From Verrucomicrobiaceae bacterium (GTDB lineage Bacteria; Verrucomicrobiota; Verrucomicrobiia; Verrucomicrobiales; Verrucomicrobiaceae), in contig JAIBCL010000001.1 in the NCBI GenBank assembly GCA_019694165.1, positions 1 to 64,000 of the forward strand: DNA of 64,000 nt, written 5' to 3'. This document shows positions 39,624 through 49,322 of the stretch, in pieces (position 1 is the stretch's first letter; each line of letters starts with the position of its first letter). The position numbers and the translations under genes were made by a program. A model generated the notes under the pieces. That model was given only the letters and a program-made list of their open reading frames with translations. It did not search any database and was not told the origin of the DNA.

Positions 39624-42449
39624 TCATGGCCTCGGTGCCACCACCAAGCGGACAAATTTCCGCTGCACGGGAGCGGGCGGAGGACTGCCCGGGAAGATGA
39701 TGATCACCGGATCGGACTGAAAAACCGTGACGTGCTCGGTCGCGCCGCCGGCATTGGGCGATGTGGATTCATTGCCGTTCAAAAGGAGTTCCCACGTTTG
39801 GAGGTCGGTGCTCTCCTCGATCAGATAAGTGAAATCGAGCGATGCGACCTGCCGGTCGTACTCGATCTGCGTGCCCATCGCGGCAAAGGGGCCGAAGCCG
39901 GTGCGACGCGAAATCAAAAGCGTCGCTGGATCGGACACGAGCGGATTCAGCCCGCGCGCGAATTCCATCAGGTTCGGGATGCCGTCGTGATCGGGATCGC
40001 CATTCGGTCCGGCATCGGTGGCAGTCAACCCGGGGCCGCGCAGGCCCTTGGCGAGCTGCCAGGCATCAGGCAGTCCGTCTCCATCCGCGTCGGCAGCGCG
40101 TGTGATGGTGATCGTGCGCGTGCTTTGATTGCCGACGGAGTCCACGGCGACGATGGAGACGGGGAGGTCGCCGGCCGGGGGCATCGTGACATTGGCCGAC
40201 CACGCGCCAAACCCACCGATGGTCGCCGCCTGACCGTTCACATCGAGGGAGACGACGCCGCAGCTGTCGCTATCGTAGCCGCCGATGGTGACGGCATTCC
40301 GCGAAGTGAAAAGCGGGCCGCCTGCGCCGTCGGCAAGTCCGGAAACGGTGACCACAGGACCCGTGGCGTCTTGCACGGAATAGATCGCGTCGCTCCATGC
40401 GCTCTCCACCGCTGTGTCATCAGCGCGGCGTGCTTTCACACGGAAGTAGCAGGTCCCCTCGCTCAATCCTGTGAACGCAAACGACGTGCCGGGGATCCAG
40501 CCGCTCGACGAGACGTTCCATGAGAAATCAAACGCGGTCGATGCCTCGACGTAGTAGCTGCCTGCATTCGCCACGGCACCCCAGGAAACGGTGTTGCTCG
40601 TGCCCTGCGTGAAAGTCGGCTCCGCATTCATCACCGGCGCTGCGGGCGGGAAGTAGCCGAGATCGATCACATCGCTCTGCCCCAGCGCAGCGCCGCTCGA
40701 TGCTCGGAGCACGACATGCTGCGGCGCGGAGCCAGTGAGCGTGACGTCGCCGGTCCACACGCCGTTCACGAACGCAGTCGTCGTCGTTGGATTGACCGCG
40801 AGCACCGAGCCAAAGCCGAGCCTCATGTTTGGCCGGAAGTCCAGATTCGCGGGCACGGCATTGCCGGACCAAGTCGTCGGCAAGCCGAACGACGGATCGT
40901 TCGTGCCATACCAATAGGCGAAGAAGCCCGACACGCCCGTGCCTTGGCAGAACACCGCGCCGCCCGGCGCGTCGTTCACGAAGCTGACATCGACATACAA
41001 ATTGGAACTGCCGTTGTAGTCGAAGGGTACTTGAAACGGAATCGTCACCCAGCCCGCGCCCGATGGCATCCACGCGCCTTGCCGCACGACGGTCCAGCCA
41101 TCGCCGTCCCACGAACCGGGCGCGAAGAACTGCGACGTGTGCTTCAAGCGGATGGTCAGCTCGTCATACGGCCGCGTCGGCGCGCCGAGAAGTTCGAGCG
41201 AGAGACTGTAGATGCGGCCCGCTCCGGCGAGCGACGAGGCGCGGATGAGCATCTGGCTTCTCATGCGCTTGGTCGCCTGACTGAGCACCGGGCTTTCATA
41301 ATACAGCCCCGTGCCGATTTGATCCGTGCGTGTCTGCGCGAGCGCGAGGAGATCGGCGGTGCCGTTGAAACTGGTGGCCGTGTTGCCGAACGCATCCGTC
41401 GCCCTCAGCGAGAGCGTGCGCGCCACGCCAGGCTGCATCGGCGTCGCGACCGGCGAAAACTCGAACGCGCTGAGCGCCGCGGCCTGCACGGTGAAGGGCG
41501 CGCTCGAGGCCGTGATGTCTCCCGCCGTCGCGATGAGCACGGTGGCACCCGCCTTGAGCAGCGAGAAATTCGTCGCGCCCGTCACGCCGATGGACGCGAG
41601 CGACGAGGGCAACACCGCGCTCGGCTGGCCATTGGTCGTCGCGGTGACGGCGATCGGGCCGGCGAGCGCGACAGGATCGCCATCAATGGTAAGCGCGCGC
41701 AGCTCGACGGGCAGCGTCGCTCGCGCCGTGACGGGACTCGCAATGGCCGGCCATGAAATCGAGGCAGGATCATTATCCTTCACCGTGGCCTGCAGCGTCG
41801 CCGAGGTCATGGCGGCGGCGCTCGCGGTGATCGTCACGTTTTGCGCGCCATCTCTCGCCGTGTCATCCACGGCCACCAAGGTGCAGCTCGCATAGCTCTC
41901 CGACTGACCGGCGGGGATCGAGAGCATGGCGCCGGTCACGTTGACCTCGCCGGAGTTGGTCGTCTGAATCGTCACCGTGAGGTCCGAGCGCACCGGTGCC
42001 GACGAATAGACCTTGAAGCTGGCACCGCCGGGATCGCCTTCCGTCAGCGTGAGCGGCGCGGCGAGAATGAGAAGATTGTGCACTTCATTGTCGGTGAGCG
42101 AAACCTGCGCCGTGCTGCCGGTCCATCCCGGCGAGCCGTGGACAGTGACCGTGGCGGGTGCCGAGCTGTCCTCGATGAACGGATTCTCCGGATATGACAC
42201 CGTGAAGTTCGCCGTGGTCTGCCCGGGCTGGACCGTGACGGTGAAAGGGATGGCGATGCGCGGATCGATCGTGCTCAGGCTGATCGCGAGCGCGAAGCCG
42301 ACGGGCGCGGTGCTCAACGTCAGCGTCCCCTGCCCGCTCGCACCCTCTGCAAGCGATGCCGGCAGCGAGATCGTAATGGTCTCGTCGGCACACGCGGCCG
42401 CGGTGCCAAGCACAAGGCAAACCATCAGATGGAGAACCCGATGAAACAT
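39624..42449 (-). CDS. Large secreted protein with Calx-beta-like domains and a calcium-binding tail
   Basis: A 941-residue protein beginning MFHRVLHLMVCLVLGTAAAC, a signal peptide. Calx-beta-like sandwich domains (residues about 25-250, with SLPASLAEGASGQGTLTLST) come first. A central region of sandwich domains includes YVDVSFVNDAPGGAVFCQG, and then FN3-like and Ig-like units. Near 840-870 lies DADGDGLPDAWQLAKG, followed by GDPDHDGIPNLMEFARG, a thrombospondin-type-3/EF-hand-like calcium motif typical of PVC exported proteins. The last 70 residues end in a PVC-type tail. Probably on the cell surface; binding partners are unknown. Confidence 0.87.
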   Translation of the reverse strand: MFHRVLHLMVCLVLGTAAACADETITISLPASLAEGASGQGTLTLSTAPVGFALAISLSTIDPRIAIPFTVTVQPGQTTANFTVSYPENPFIEDSSAPATVTVHGSPGWTGSTAQVSLTDNEVHNLLILAAPLTLTEGDPGGASFKVYSSAPVRSDLTVTIQTTNSGEVNVTGAMLSIPAGQSESYASCTLVAVDDTARDGAQNVTITASAAAMTSATLQATVKDNDPASISWPAIASPVTARATLPVELRALTIDGDPVALAGPIAVTATTNGQPSAVLPSSLASIGVTGATNFSLLKAGATVLIATAGDITASSAPFTVQAAALSAFEFSPVATPMQPGVARTLSLRATDAFGNTATSFNGTADLLALAQTRTDQIGTGLYYESPVLSQATKRMRSQMLIRASSLAGAGRIYSLSLELLGAPTRPYDELTIRLKHTSQFFAPGSWDGDGWTVVRQGAWMPSGAGWVTIPFQVPFDYNGSSNLYVDVSFVNDAPGGAVFCQGTGVSGFFAYWYGTNDPSFGLPTTWSGNAVPANLDFRPNMRLGFGSVLAVNPTTTTAFVNGVWTGDVTLTGSAPQHVVLRASSGAALGQSDVIDLGYFPPAAPVMNAEPTFTQGTSNTVSWGAVANAGSYYVEASTAFDFSWNVSSSGWIPGTSFAFTGLSEGTCYFRVKARRADDTAVESAWSDAIYSVQDATGPVVTVSGLADGAGGPLFTSRNAVTIGGYDSDSCGVVSLDVNGQAATIGGFGAWSANVTMPPAGDLPVSIVAVDSVGNQSTRTITITRAADADGDGLPDAWQLAKGLRGPGLTATDAGPNGDPDHDGIPNLMEFARGLNPLVSDPATLLISRRTGFGPFAAMGTQIEYDRQVASLDFTYLIEESTDLQTWELLLNGNESTSPNAGGATEHVTVFQSDPVIIIFPGSPPPAPVQRKFVRLVVAPRP

Positions 42450-42889
42450 AATCGCTCGGTTTGTATCAGAAAGTGTGAGTCCGGGCAACGATGAATTGCT
42501 CGGACGAATGTTTGCGCGCCCGATTGCCGATGCCGCCAGACAACGGTGCTTTGCGGATCGCAAACACGGGCCGCGGTGAACCATGCGCTCGCATCAAAGG
42601 GTGCTCTCAATCGCGGCGAGCCGTATCTCTCCCCATCCCGCGTTTTGAAGCCGTGAACGAGCAGGACCCATGCGCGTTGACCGATTGTCCCGCGCTTTCC
42701 GGGCTTGCAGAGGATCAGGCTGATCTCACCCGCAAGCCCCAGGGCTGCATTTGCTGCGCGAATCTGCACTGAGCTTTGTTTTTTCGCTCCGTTGGGGCAG
42801 GGCTGCTCGCGGAAAGACGCCGCACCGGGTTCACTCGATTGATCCTGCCATTCTGGTTCCTGGCATTACGACAAGCACCACTCAGTGAT
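42450..42889. other. 440-bp gap, no gene seen
   Basis: The gap lies between two leftward genes. No open frame looks like a protein and no terminator hairpin or RNA gene is recognised. The surface protein's promoter should lie at its left end, near 42460-42560. Confidence 0.5.
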
Positions 42890-44503
42890 TCAAAATCCGG
42901 CCTTCAACTTCGCCTGCTGAAGGAAATCCTTCATCGCCGGCTCCAGCATCCCGCCATGATCACCTGGAACGTTCTTGATCGTGAGCGGTGCGCGGGTTTT
43001 CGAAGCGCGGACTCTGGCCAGATTCGCCCCTTGCACCACCAGCGCGTCGTCGCTGCCGACATAGGCGATGTGCGGCAGCACGATGAAGCCGGCATTTGGC
43101 GCGGGTGCGCGCAGGTTGCACTCGAGCGGATCGTTTGCGTCGAAAGGCAGCCTCGCATCTCCCGACCGGAAGATGGTGGCGTCATACATGCCACCGGCGC
43201 TGCCGGTGAGCAGGACGGCGTTCTTGTCGTTGAAGCTGACCATCACGGAGAGCACGCCGCCCGCGCTATGGCCGAAGGTGAACACACGCGCGGGATCCAC
43301 CTCGGGCTGTTGCTTGATCCAGCGGATGGCGGCTTCGGCGTCGTCCAGCTCACCGTAGTGGTGCTCGTGAATACCCGGGTTGCCGTTCTCGCCGCGAAGC
43401 ATCGGTGTCATCACGGCGAAACCCGCGTCGAGGAAATCGCGCACGTCGTCGAAATCATCCTCGCCGAAGGCATAGCCGCCGTGAAAATAGACGAGCGCCG
43501 GCTGGCGTCCCGTGAGCTTGGGCTTCGCATACCACGCCTTCAGGCTCAAATCGCCGGAAGGATACTTCACCTCCACCACGCCCTCGGGCGGTTCATCATT
43601 TTCAGCGGTCTGGGGCGAGGGACCCTTGCGGATGAGGTGCGTCACATGCGTCCTGCGTTGATCCCACACGATGGTCGACTCGGCTTGCGCGACACGCTTC
43701 AGAAAGGCGGACATGAAGGAAAGGCCCAGCGCCAGAAACAACACCACCAGCACGCCTCCCCATACCACGCCGGGCACATCGAGCCGTCGAGTGTGGCGAA
43801 AGCCTGGCGGCAGCACCTGAAGCGCCAGCCAGATCAATGGAGCGAGCGGCACAAGGACAAAGGTGAAGATGCCCACCAGCGTAGCGGACCAGCCGATGTT
43901 CCGCGCGCGCAGCACACACAAGCCGCTGAAGGCCAGCCACATCACGCCGCTGATGAGGACATTTAGCGCACTGAACTGCCGCACGACGGCGGTCGCGTCG
44001 GTCTGCTTGGAAAGGGCGACGGCCACCATGCCGCCGAGCAGCATGAAGGTGATCAAGACCGACAGCAGCAGCCAGCCGGCGCTGAGCGCGAAAAACGCAA
44101 TGCGGCCGATGCCCGGCATGTGCGCCGGCATAGACCGCGGCAACGACGGCGGCGGGTCGAACACCGGACGGGGCACAACTGCCGGAGGTGACGCGCGGCG
44201 GGCAGCGGGAGCGGCGGAGCGCGGCGGCGTGGACGGCGGCTGCTTCGAGGGGGCCGGCGACTGCGTCCAGGATACCATCATCGGCTTTGGCTTCGCCTTC
44301 ACCGGCGCGGCCTCACGCCGGGAAGCGGCCGGCGGGGCTTCGTCATCTGCCAGAATGGTCCGCAACGGAAACCACCCGTCACCGCCATCGGCGGCCATCA
44401 ATGTTTCGTCGCCGATAACCTGCCGGGCATACAGGTCCGGAATGTCCGCCTCGGTGATCGGCCCGACGGGCCGGTTGCTGGAGTCGAGGTAGTAGAGGTT
44501 CAT
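42890..44503 (-). CDS. Membrane-bound alpha/beta hydrolase with GYF_2 N-terminal domain
   Basis: The start at 44503 (MNLYYLDSSNRPVGPITEAD) gives 537 residues. Residues 1-50 form a GYF_2-like domain (YYLDSSNRPVGP and WFPLRTIL). A Pro/Ser/Ala-rich linker and four membrane spans (about 130-250) follow. The C-terminal hydrolase has VYFHGGYAFGEDDF, FGHSAGG with the catalytic Ser (about 410), YVGSDDALV and VPGDHGGML with the His. Thus a membrane-anchored hydrolase with its catalytic domain after the spans. The substrate is unknown. Confidence 0.85.
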   Translation of the reverse strand: MNLYYLDSSNRPVGPITEADIPDLYARQVIGDETLMAADGGDGWFPLRTILADDEAPPAASRREAAPVKAKPKPMMVSWTQSPAPSKQPPSTPPRSAAPAARRASPPAVVPRPVFDPPPSLPRSMPAHMPGIGRIAFFALSAGWLLLSVLITFMLLGGMVAVALSKQTDATAVVRQFSALNVLISGVMWLAFSGLCVLRARNIGWSATLVGIFTFVLVPLAPLIWLALQVLPPGFRHTRRLDVPGVVWGGVLVVLFLALGLSFMSAFLKRVAQAESTIVWDQRRTHVTHLIRKGPSPQTAENDEPPEGVVEVKYPSGDLSLKAWYAKPKLTGRQPALVYFHGGYAFGEDDFDDVRDFLDAGFAVMTPMLRGENGNPGIHEHHYGELDDAEAAIRWIKQQPEVDPARVFTFGHSAGGVLSVMVSFNDKNAVLLTGSAGGMYDATIFRSGDARLPFDANDPLECNLRAPAPNAGFIVLPHIAYVGSDDALVVQGANLARVRASKTRAPLTIKNVPGDHGGMLEPAMKDFLQQAKLKAGF

Positions 44504-44707
44504 CGGCTTTTGCGGCTGCCATCGGATTAACCAAATGATTTGTCTCAAATCAAGCCCGCGCCCTGAGGGTCGCGGCAGTTTGCTGTGTTGTCGCGGAGTC
44601 GTTCGTGTGAGAAGACGCGTGATCCCGCGAAGGCCGTCTGTTGCGCCAAGTTCATCCGCTGCGCCGGTTGCACCCGTCCTGTGATTCCGTGTCGTCCGTC
44701 GATTTTG

Positions 44708-47005
44708 TCACTTCACCCCCGCACTCCCGCTCAACAACCACCGCTCAAGGAAGTCCATGCGCTTTTGAAAACCGAACGGCGTCTCGGCCGCGCCGTGACC
44801 AGTCCCGGGCACGATGACCAGTTCGTAGTCCCTCTTGGCTTTCGTCAGCGCCGCGGCGAGCTGCATCGTGCTCGCGGGATCGACGTTCGTGTCCATCTCC
44901 CCGACGATGAGCATGAGCCTGCCCGTGAGCTTCTGCGCGTGGGTCACGTTGGAGTTGTCGGCATACTCGGGACCGACGGGCCAGCCCATCCAGGCTTCGT
45001 TCCACCAGATTTTGTCCATTCGATTGTCGTGACATCCGCAGTCGGCCACGCCGACTTTGTAGAAGTCGCCGTGATGCAGCAAGGCAGCGCCGACATTCTG
45101 CCCGCCCGCGCTGCCGCCGTAGATGCCGACGCGCGAGAGGTCCATCCACGGGCGCGTCTTGGCCGCCGCCTTGATCCACGCGATGCGATCAGGCAGGCCG
45201 GCATCCTTGAGGTTCTTCCAGCACACGTCGTGGAAGGCCCGATTGCGCCAGTTCGTGCCCATGCCGTCGATCTGCACGACGATGAAGCCCAGCTCGGCCA
45301 TCTGATGCTGCCGCTGTTGCAGCCCCCACGACTTCGGCACAAACGCGCCGTGCGGCCCGGCGTAAATTTCCTCGACCACTGGATATTGCTTCGCCGCGTC
45401 GAAGTTCGAGGGCTTGTAGATCACGCCGAAGATGTCCGTCTTACCGTCTCGTCCTTTGGCAGAGAATCGCTCCGGAACCGTCCAGCCCGTGGCGAGGAGA
45501 TCTGATTCAACCGCTTTCTCCAGCCGTGCGACCAGCTTTCCGTCATCGCTGCGGCGCAAATCGTGCACGGGCGGCGCGTCAACCCGCGACCATTGGTCGA
45601 TGAAGAAGCGCTGATCCGGCGAGAACTCGATCCCGTGCGTGCCGTCGCCATCAGTGAGCACCGCAAAGCCGCTGCCGTCGAAGTTCACCCGGCAGAAATG
45701 CTCTTGATACGGATCCTGCCCGGCCACCACGCCACCGGCAAGGAACCAAATCTGCCGCGCCGCTTCATCGACACGCTCCACCTTCCGCACGAGCCATCCG
45801 CCTTTCGTGATCTGGTTCTTTACCGCGCCCTTCGCCGTATCGTATAGCCAAAGATGATTCCAGCCATCGCGCTCGCTCATCCAGAGCACCTCGCCGGTCT
45901 TGTCGAGCCAGCGGAGGAAAGTCTTTTGCGAGTAGTCGATGAACGACCTGCCCGTCTCTTCGATCACGACACGCACCGCCCCCGTGCCGGCATCAACGGC
46001 AATCAAACGCATGAGCTGATGGCCGCGCTGGTTGTAGAGGAAGTACACCTGCGAGCTGTCGGGCGACCAATGCACTCCGTCGAGGCTCCATGGATTCGGA
46101 AACAAATCCTCGGCAATAGGAATCGCCTTTCGCGTGGCGAGATCGACAAGGCGGGGATGCGGATGTGCGATGCGGTCGCCAGGCTTGAGATATTGATGCC
46201 GGTGCAGCTTGGGCTGCGTCTGATCCTTCGGCGTCGATTCAATGAAGTACACGAGATGCTCCTGCTCCGGCTCGATCTGCATCACGAGCAGCCGCTTGTT
46301 GTCCGGCGAGACATGGAATGGTGCGCGGTATTCCCTTCCGACCGTGCCGTCCCTGGTGAGCGCTGTCTCCACGCCGCCGGCATCGCGAGTGAAGACGTTG
46401 TGATCACGGATGAAGAACTTCGGCTTCACGGCTTCGTCCGGCTTTTCATCGCGGTGGTCAGGCTTCGGCGGCAGCAACGACTCCTCGATCACGATTTGCG
46501 CCGGCGAGTTCGCCCCGTAAAACCAGCCGAGTTCCCTTCCCGTCGATTCGACGAACCACCACGCGTGACCCACAAACGTGTGCATCGACCGCGATTCCCC
46601 AGGCTGCACGAAGCCGAAGCTCTTTTTGGCGCCGCCGCTGTCGATCCAGTTCATCTCGACACGCTTCGCCAGGCGGTTCTCGATTACGAAGCTCGTGTCA
46701 TCGCCGTTCTTCGAGCGATGCGGCCCGCCCCAGGTGAGATGCACCGCGGTCGGCGGAGCCGTCGTCGCGACGGTGCGGGCGCCGGATTCAAGATCGATGT
46801 GCACCGATTCAAAATTCCCCTGCCCCGTGCGCACGCGATAGCTGAGTGATTTCCCGTCCCTGCTCCACTCGGCGCTGATCTGTGCGCGGGAAACCTTGTC
46901 GCGAATCAACTCCGGCAGTTTCATCGCACGGTCCCGGTTTTCTCCGGAAGAAGCGATGCCGGACAGGAAAACGAGGGCGGTGATGCAGGCGCTGGAGCGT
47001 TTCAT
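44708..47005 (-). CDS. S9-family prolyl oligopeptidase / dipeptidyl peptidase IV-like
   Basis: The start MKRSSACITALVFLSGIASS (47005) gives 765 residues with a signal peptide; a longer upstream open frame was not accepted. Residues about 25-500 are a DPPIV-type beta-propeller (AEWSRDGKSLSYRV, VHWSPDSSQVYFLYNQRGHQ). The hydrolase domain carries YGGSAGGQNVG (Ser about 635), LIVGEMDTNVDPA (Asp about 708) and GTGHGAAE (His about 737), the full triad in order. An exported peptidase removing N-terminal dipeptides or trimming peptides is expected. It is divergent from the thioredoxin-like gene. Confidence 0.94.
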   Translation of the reverse strand: MKRSSACITALVFLSGIASSGENRDRAMKLPELIRDKVSRAQISAEWSRDGKSLSYRVRTGQGNFESVHIDLESGARTVATTAPPTAVHLTWGGPHRSKNGDDTSFVIENRLAKRVEMNWIDSGGAKKSFGFVQPGESRSMHTFVGHAWWFVESTGRELGWFYGANSPAQIVIEESLLPPKPDHRDEKPDEAVKPKFFIRDHNVFTRDAGGVETALTRDGTVGREYRAPFHVSPDNKRLLVMQIEPEQEHLVYFIESTPKDQTQPKLHRHQYLKPGDRIAHPHPRLVDLATRKAIPIAEDLFPNPWSLDGVHWSPDSSQVYFLYNQRGHQLMRLIAVDAGTGAVRVVIEETGRSFIDYSQKTFLRWLDKTGEVLWMSERDGWNHLWLYDTAKGAVKNQITKGGWLVRKVERVDEAARQIWFLAGGVVAGQDPYQEHFCRVNFDGSGFAVLTDGDGTHGIEFSPDQRFFIDQWSRVDAPPVHDLRRSDDGKLVARLEKAVESDLLATGWTVPERFSAKGRDGKTDIFGVIYKPSNFDAAKQYPVVEEIYAGPHGAFVPKSWGLQQRQHQMAELGFIVVQIDGMGTNWRNRAFHDVCWKNLKDAGLPDRIAWIKAAAKTRPWMDLSRVGIYGGSAGGQNVGAALLHHGDFYKVGVADCGCHDNRMDKIWWNEAWMGWPVGPEYADNSNVTHAQKLTGRLMLIVGEMDTNVDPASTMQLAAALTKAKRDYELVIVPGTGHGAAETPFGFQKRMDFLERWLLSGSAGVK

Positions 47006-47093
47006 GCGCGGCGAGTGTAGCGCCCCGGCGGAGAAAATCGTCAGCGATTTGTTTTGCCCCGCGACCCGTCCCGCCTGTATCATCGCGCCCAGC

Positions 47094-48065
47094 ATGAAAT
47101 CCACTGCCTCCCGTTCCCTCGTCGTCGCCCTCTGCCTTGCCGCGGGCATTTCCCTCGCTGAAACCAAGTCCGCCGCACCGGCAGCCGATGCCCTTTGGCA
47201 GAAGGTCGAGGAGGTGATGAACGGGATGAAGAATCCCAAGGAACGCCCGAAATCCCGTGAGGAAGCTATGGCGATGTTCAAGAAGGGACTGGAGGACTTC
47301 GACGCCGCAGTGGCAAAGCTCGAAGCGAAGAATCCAAAGGACGTACGCTTGTGGAAGGCCCGCTTGTTCGCCGCCACCACGGCAGGTGTGCGTGAAAAGG
47401 TGGGGCTGCCGGCAAAGGGGGAATTGATGAAAGGACTGAAGGAGATCGTGGCCTCGGCTGAAGCCGACAAGGACACGAAGGGCGAGGCGAGCGCCATCCT
47501 CGTGCTGGAGTCAGAACGCGAAATCGAAGAAGGGACTCTGAAAGGAGCGGACTGGACGAAGCAGGCCGAGGCGCATCTGAAGGCCTATCCCGACTCGCGC
47601 CTCAACCAGGCCATCCAGCGGCAGATGGATACGCAGAAGCAGATGGCCGACCTCAAGGCAAAGCCGGTCGATCTCAAGTTCACCGCCGTCGATGGCAGGG
47701 AGATCGATCTCGCGAAGCTGCGCGGCAAGGTGGTGCTCATCGACTTCTGGGCGACGTGGTGCGGCCCGTGCGTGGGCGAGATTCCGAACGTGGTGGCCGC
47801 CTACGAGAAGCTGCACGGCAAGGGCTTTGAGATCGTGGGCATCTCCCTCGACCAGGACAAGGAGAAGCTGGAGAGCTTCGTGAAGGAGAAAGGCATGAAG
47901 TGGGCGCAGTACTTCGATGGCAAAGGCTGGCAGAACGAAATCTCAAGCCGCTTCGGCATCCAGTCCATCCCGGCCATGTGGCTGGTGAACAAGAAGGGCA
48001 TGCTGGTCAGCAACGACGTGCGTGGCCGCCTCGAAGAGATGGTGGAGAAGGCGCTGAAGGAGTGA
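47094..48065 (+). CDS. Exported TlpA/ResA-type thioredoxin-like protein
   Basis: The start MKSTASRSLVVALCLAAGIS (47094) gives 323 residues with a signal peptide. Residues about 25-185 are helical, likely an extra N-terminal domain; DGREIDLAKLRGKVVLIDFW begins the thioredoxin fold, and ATWCGPC carries the redox pair (about 221-226). IQSIPAMWLVNKKG holds the cis-Pro. Length is about twice that of a simple TlpA protein because of the N-terminal domain. It reduces or exchanges disulfides in the periplasm. Confidence 0.92.
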   Translation: MKSTASRSLVVALCLAAGISLAETKSAAPAADALWQKVEEVMNGMKNPKERPKSREEAMAMFKKGLEDFDAAVAKLEAKNPKDVRLWKARLFAATTAGVREKVGLPAKGELMKGLKEIVASAEADKDTKGEASAILVLESEREIEEGTLKGADWTKQAEAHLKAYPDSRLNQAIQRQMDTQKQMADLKAKPVDLKFTAVDGREIDLAKLRGKVVLIDFWATWCGPCVGEIPNVVAAYEKLHGKGFEIVGISLDQDKEKLESFVKEKGMKWAQYFDGKGWQNEISSRFGIQSIPAMWLVNKKGMLVSNDVRGRLEEMVEKALKE

Positions 48066-48102
48066 TCGCCCCGTGCAGTGCCGCACGCCGCCAAAGTTCG
48101 GC

Positions 48103-49095
48103 ATGGACTCCGACGAAAAGCGCGTGATCCGGGCCGTGTCGCTCGTGGGACTGGCGGACGTGGCGGTCGCAGCGGGCCTGTGCGCGACGTGGTTCGGCCT
48201 GGCGGGTGGGCTGGTCTGGTTTCTCGATCTGTTCTCGCACTTTCGGTTTCAGCTCCTCGCCTTCAGCATCGTGGGATTGGCGTGGTTTCTGTGGCGCGGT
48301 CTGCGGACCAGCGCCGCGTTCGCCCTGATAACCATGGTGGTGAATGCCGCGCTGCTCTCGGGAGTCTTCAGCGCCCATGCGCGGACGCCGGCCTCCGTTT
48401 CCCCCGGCTTTCAGCTTCGCGTGCTCAGCATCAATGTGCACACGTCCAACCGCGCTCACGGCAAAGTCATCGACTTCATTCGCCAGGAGGATGCGGATGC
48501 GGTCTTGCTCCTTGAGATCGACAGGAAATGGGAGGAGGCGCTGAGTCCCTTGAAGGACAGCTATCCCTTTTCAATCGTCGAGCCGCGGAGCGACAATTTT
48601 GGAATCGCCTTCTTTTCAAAGTCTGCGGCGCACACTGAAGTGTTGATGTTTGCCAATCCCGCCGACGAATTCAGCATCGGAGTCCCCGTGCTCGTCGCCT
48701 TGATGCCGCATCAAGGCAGAACCGTGCGCCTCGTCGGCGCGCATCCGCTGCCTCCGATTGGCGGACGAAACAGCCGTTGGCGTGATGACGAGTTGTCGAA
48801 GCTGGCGACGATCGCGCGGCGGAGCGCGGAACCCGTCCTGCTCTTGGGCGATCTGAACGCGACGCCATGGTCCGCGGGAATGCGGGCGCTCACGGGCGGG
48901 AGCGGATTACTGTTGCCGTCGGCGAGGTTCACCTGGCAGCCATCATGGATGGCGGATACGCCGCTCGCCATTCCCATCGATCACGCCCTCGCAACCGCGC
49001 CGCTGGTGGTGCTCCGGCGTGAGATTGGTCCGGATGTGGGTTCCGACCACCGGCCCATCATTGCCGAGGTCGGCTGGGCGGCGGAAGTGCGGTAG
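48103..49095 (+). CDS. Membrane-anchored endonuclease/exonuclease/phosphatase-fold protein
   Basis: The ATG at 48103 (MDSDEKRVIRAVSLVGLADV) gives 330 residues; a GTG at 48073 is an alternative. Three membrane segments (about 10-90) are followed by an EEP domain: LRVLSINVHTSNRAHGKVID, DADAVLLLEID with the catalytic Glu, LLLGDLNATPWS and VGSDHRPIIAEVGW with the terminal Asp-His pair. Phosphodiesterase activity in the periplasm is expected; nucleic acids, inositol phosphates or lipids are possible substrates. It follows the thioredoxin-like gene by 37 bases. Confidence 0.86.
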   Translation: MDSDEKRVIRAVSLVGLADVAVAAGLCATWFGLAGGLVWFLDLFSHFRFQLLAFSIVGLAWFLWRGLRTSAAFALITMVVNAALLSGVFSAHARTPASVSPGFQLRVLSINVHTSNRAHGKVIDFIRQEDADAVLLLEIDRKWEEALSPLKDSYPFSIVEPRSDNFGIAFFSKSAAHTEVLMFANPADEFSIGVPVLVALMPHQGRTVRLVGAHPLPPIGGRNSRWRDDELSKLATIARRSAEPVLLLGDLNATPWSAGMRALTGGSGLLLPSARFTWQPSWMADTPLAIPIDHALATAPLVVLRREIGPDVGSDHRPIIAEVGWAAEVR

Positions 49096-49322
49096 CAGCG
49101 CGGGTGCTCGGGAGGCGTACGTCGGGTGGGAGTGGTCTGCGCCAATACGCAGGCACCATGCTCTCCAATCCACCCGCAGACCTTCCCGTCCCGTTGCGCG
49201 CGCGAACGAGCATTACGTGCAAGCTTGCGGACATCGGGCGCACAGGGTGCCCGGTTGTCCGGCGGGAGTGTGCCTGGATGATTTCGAAGATCTGCCGCCG
49301 CCGGACAAACCGGTCCTACGGC

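Noticed and set aside
47006-47497. Upstream extension of the S9 peptidase
   Set aside because: It lies opposite the thioredoxin-like gene; the ATG at 47005 gives a proper signal peptide.
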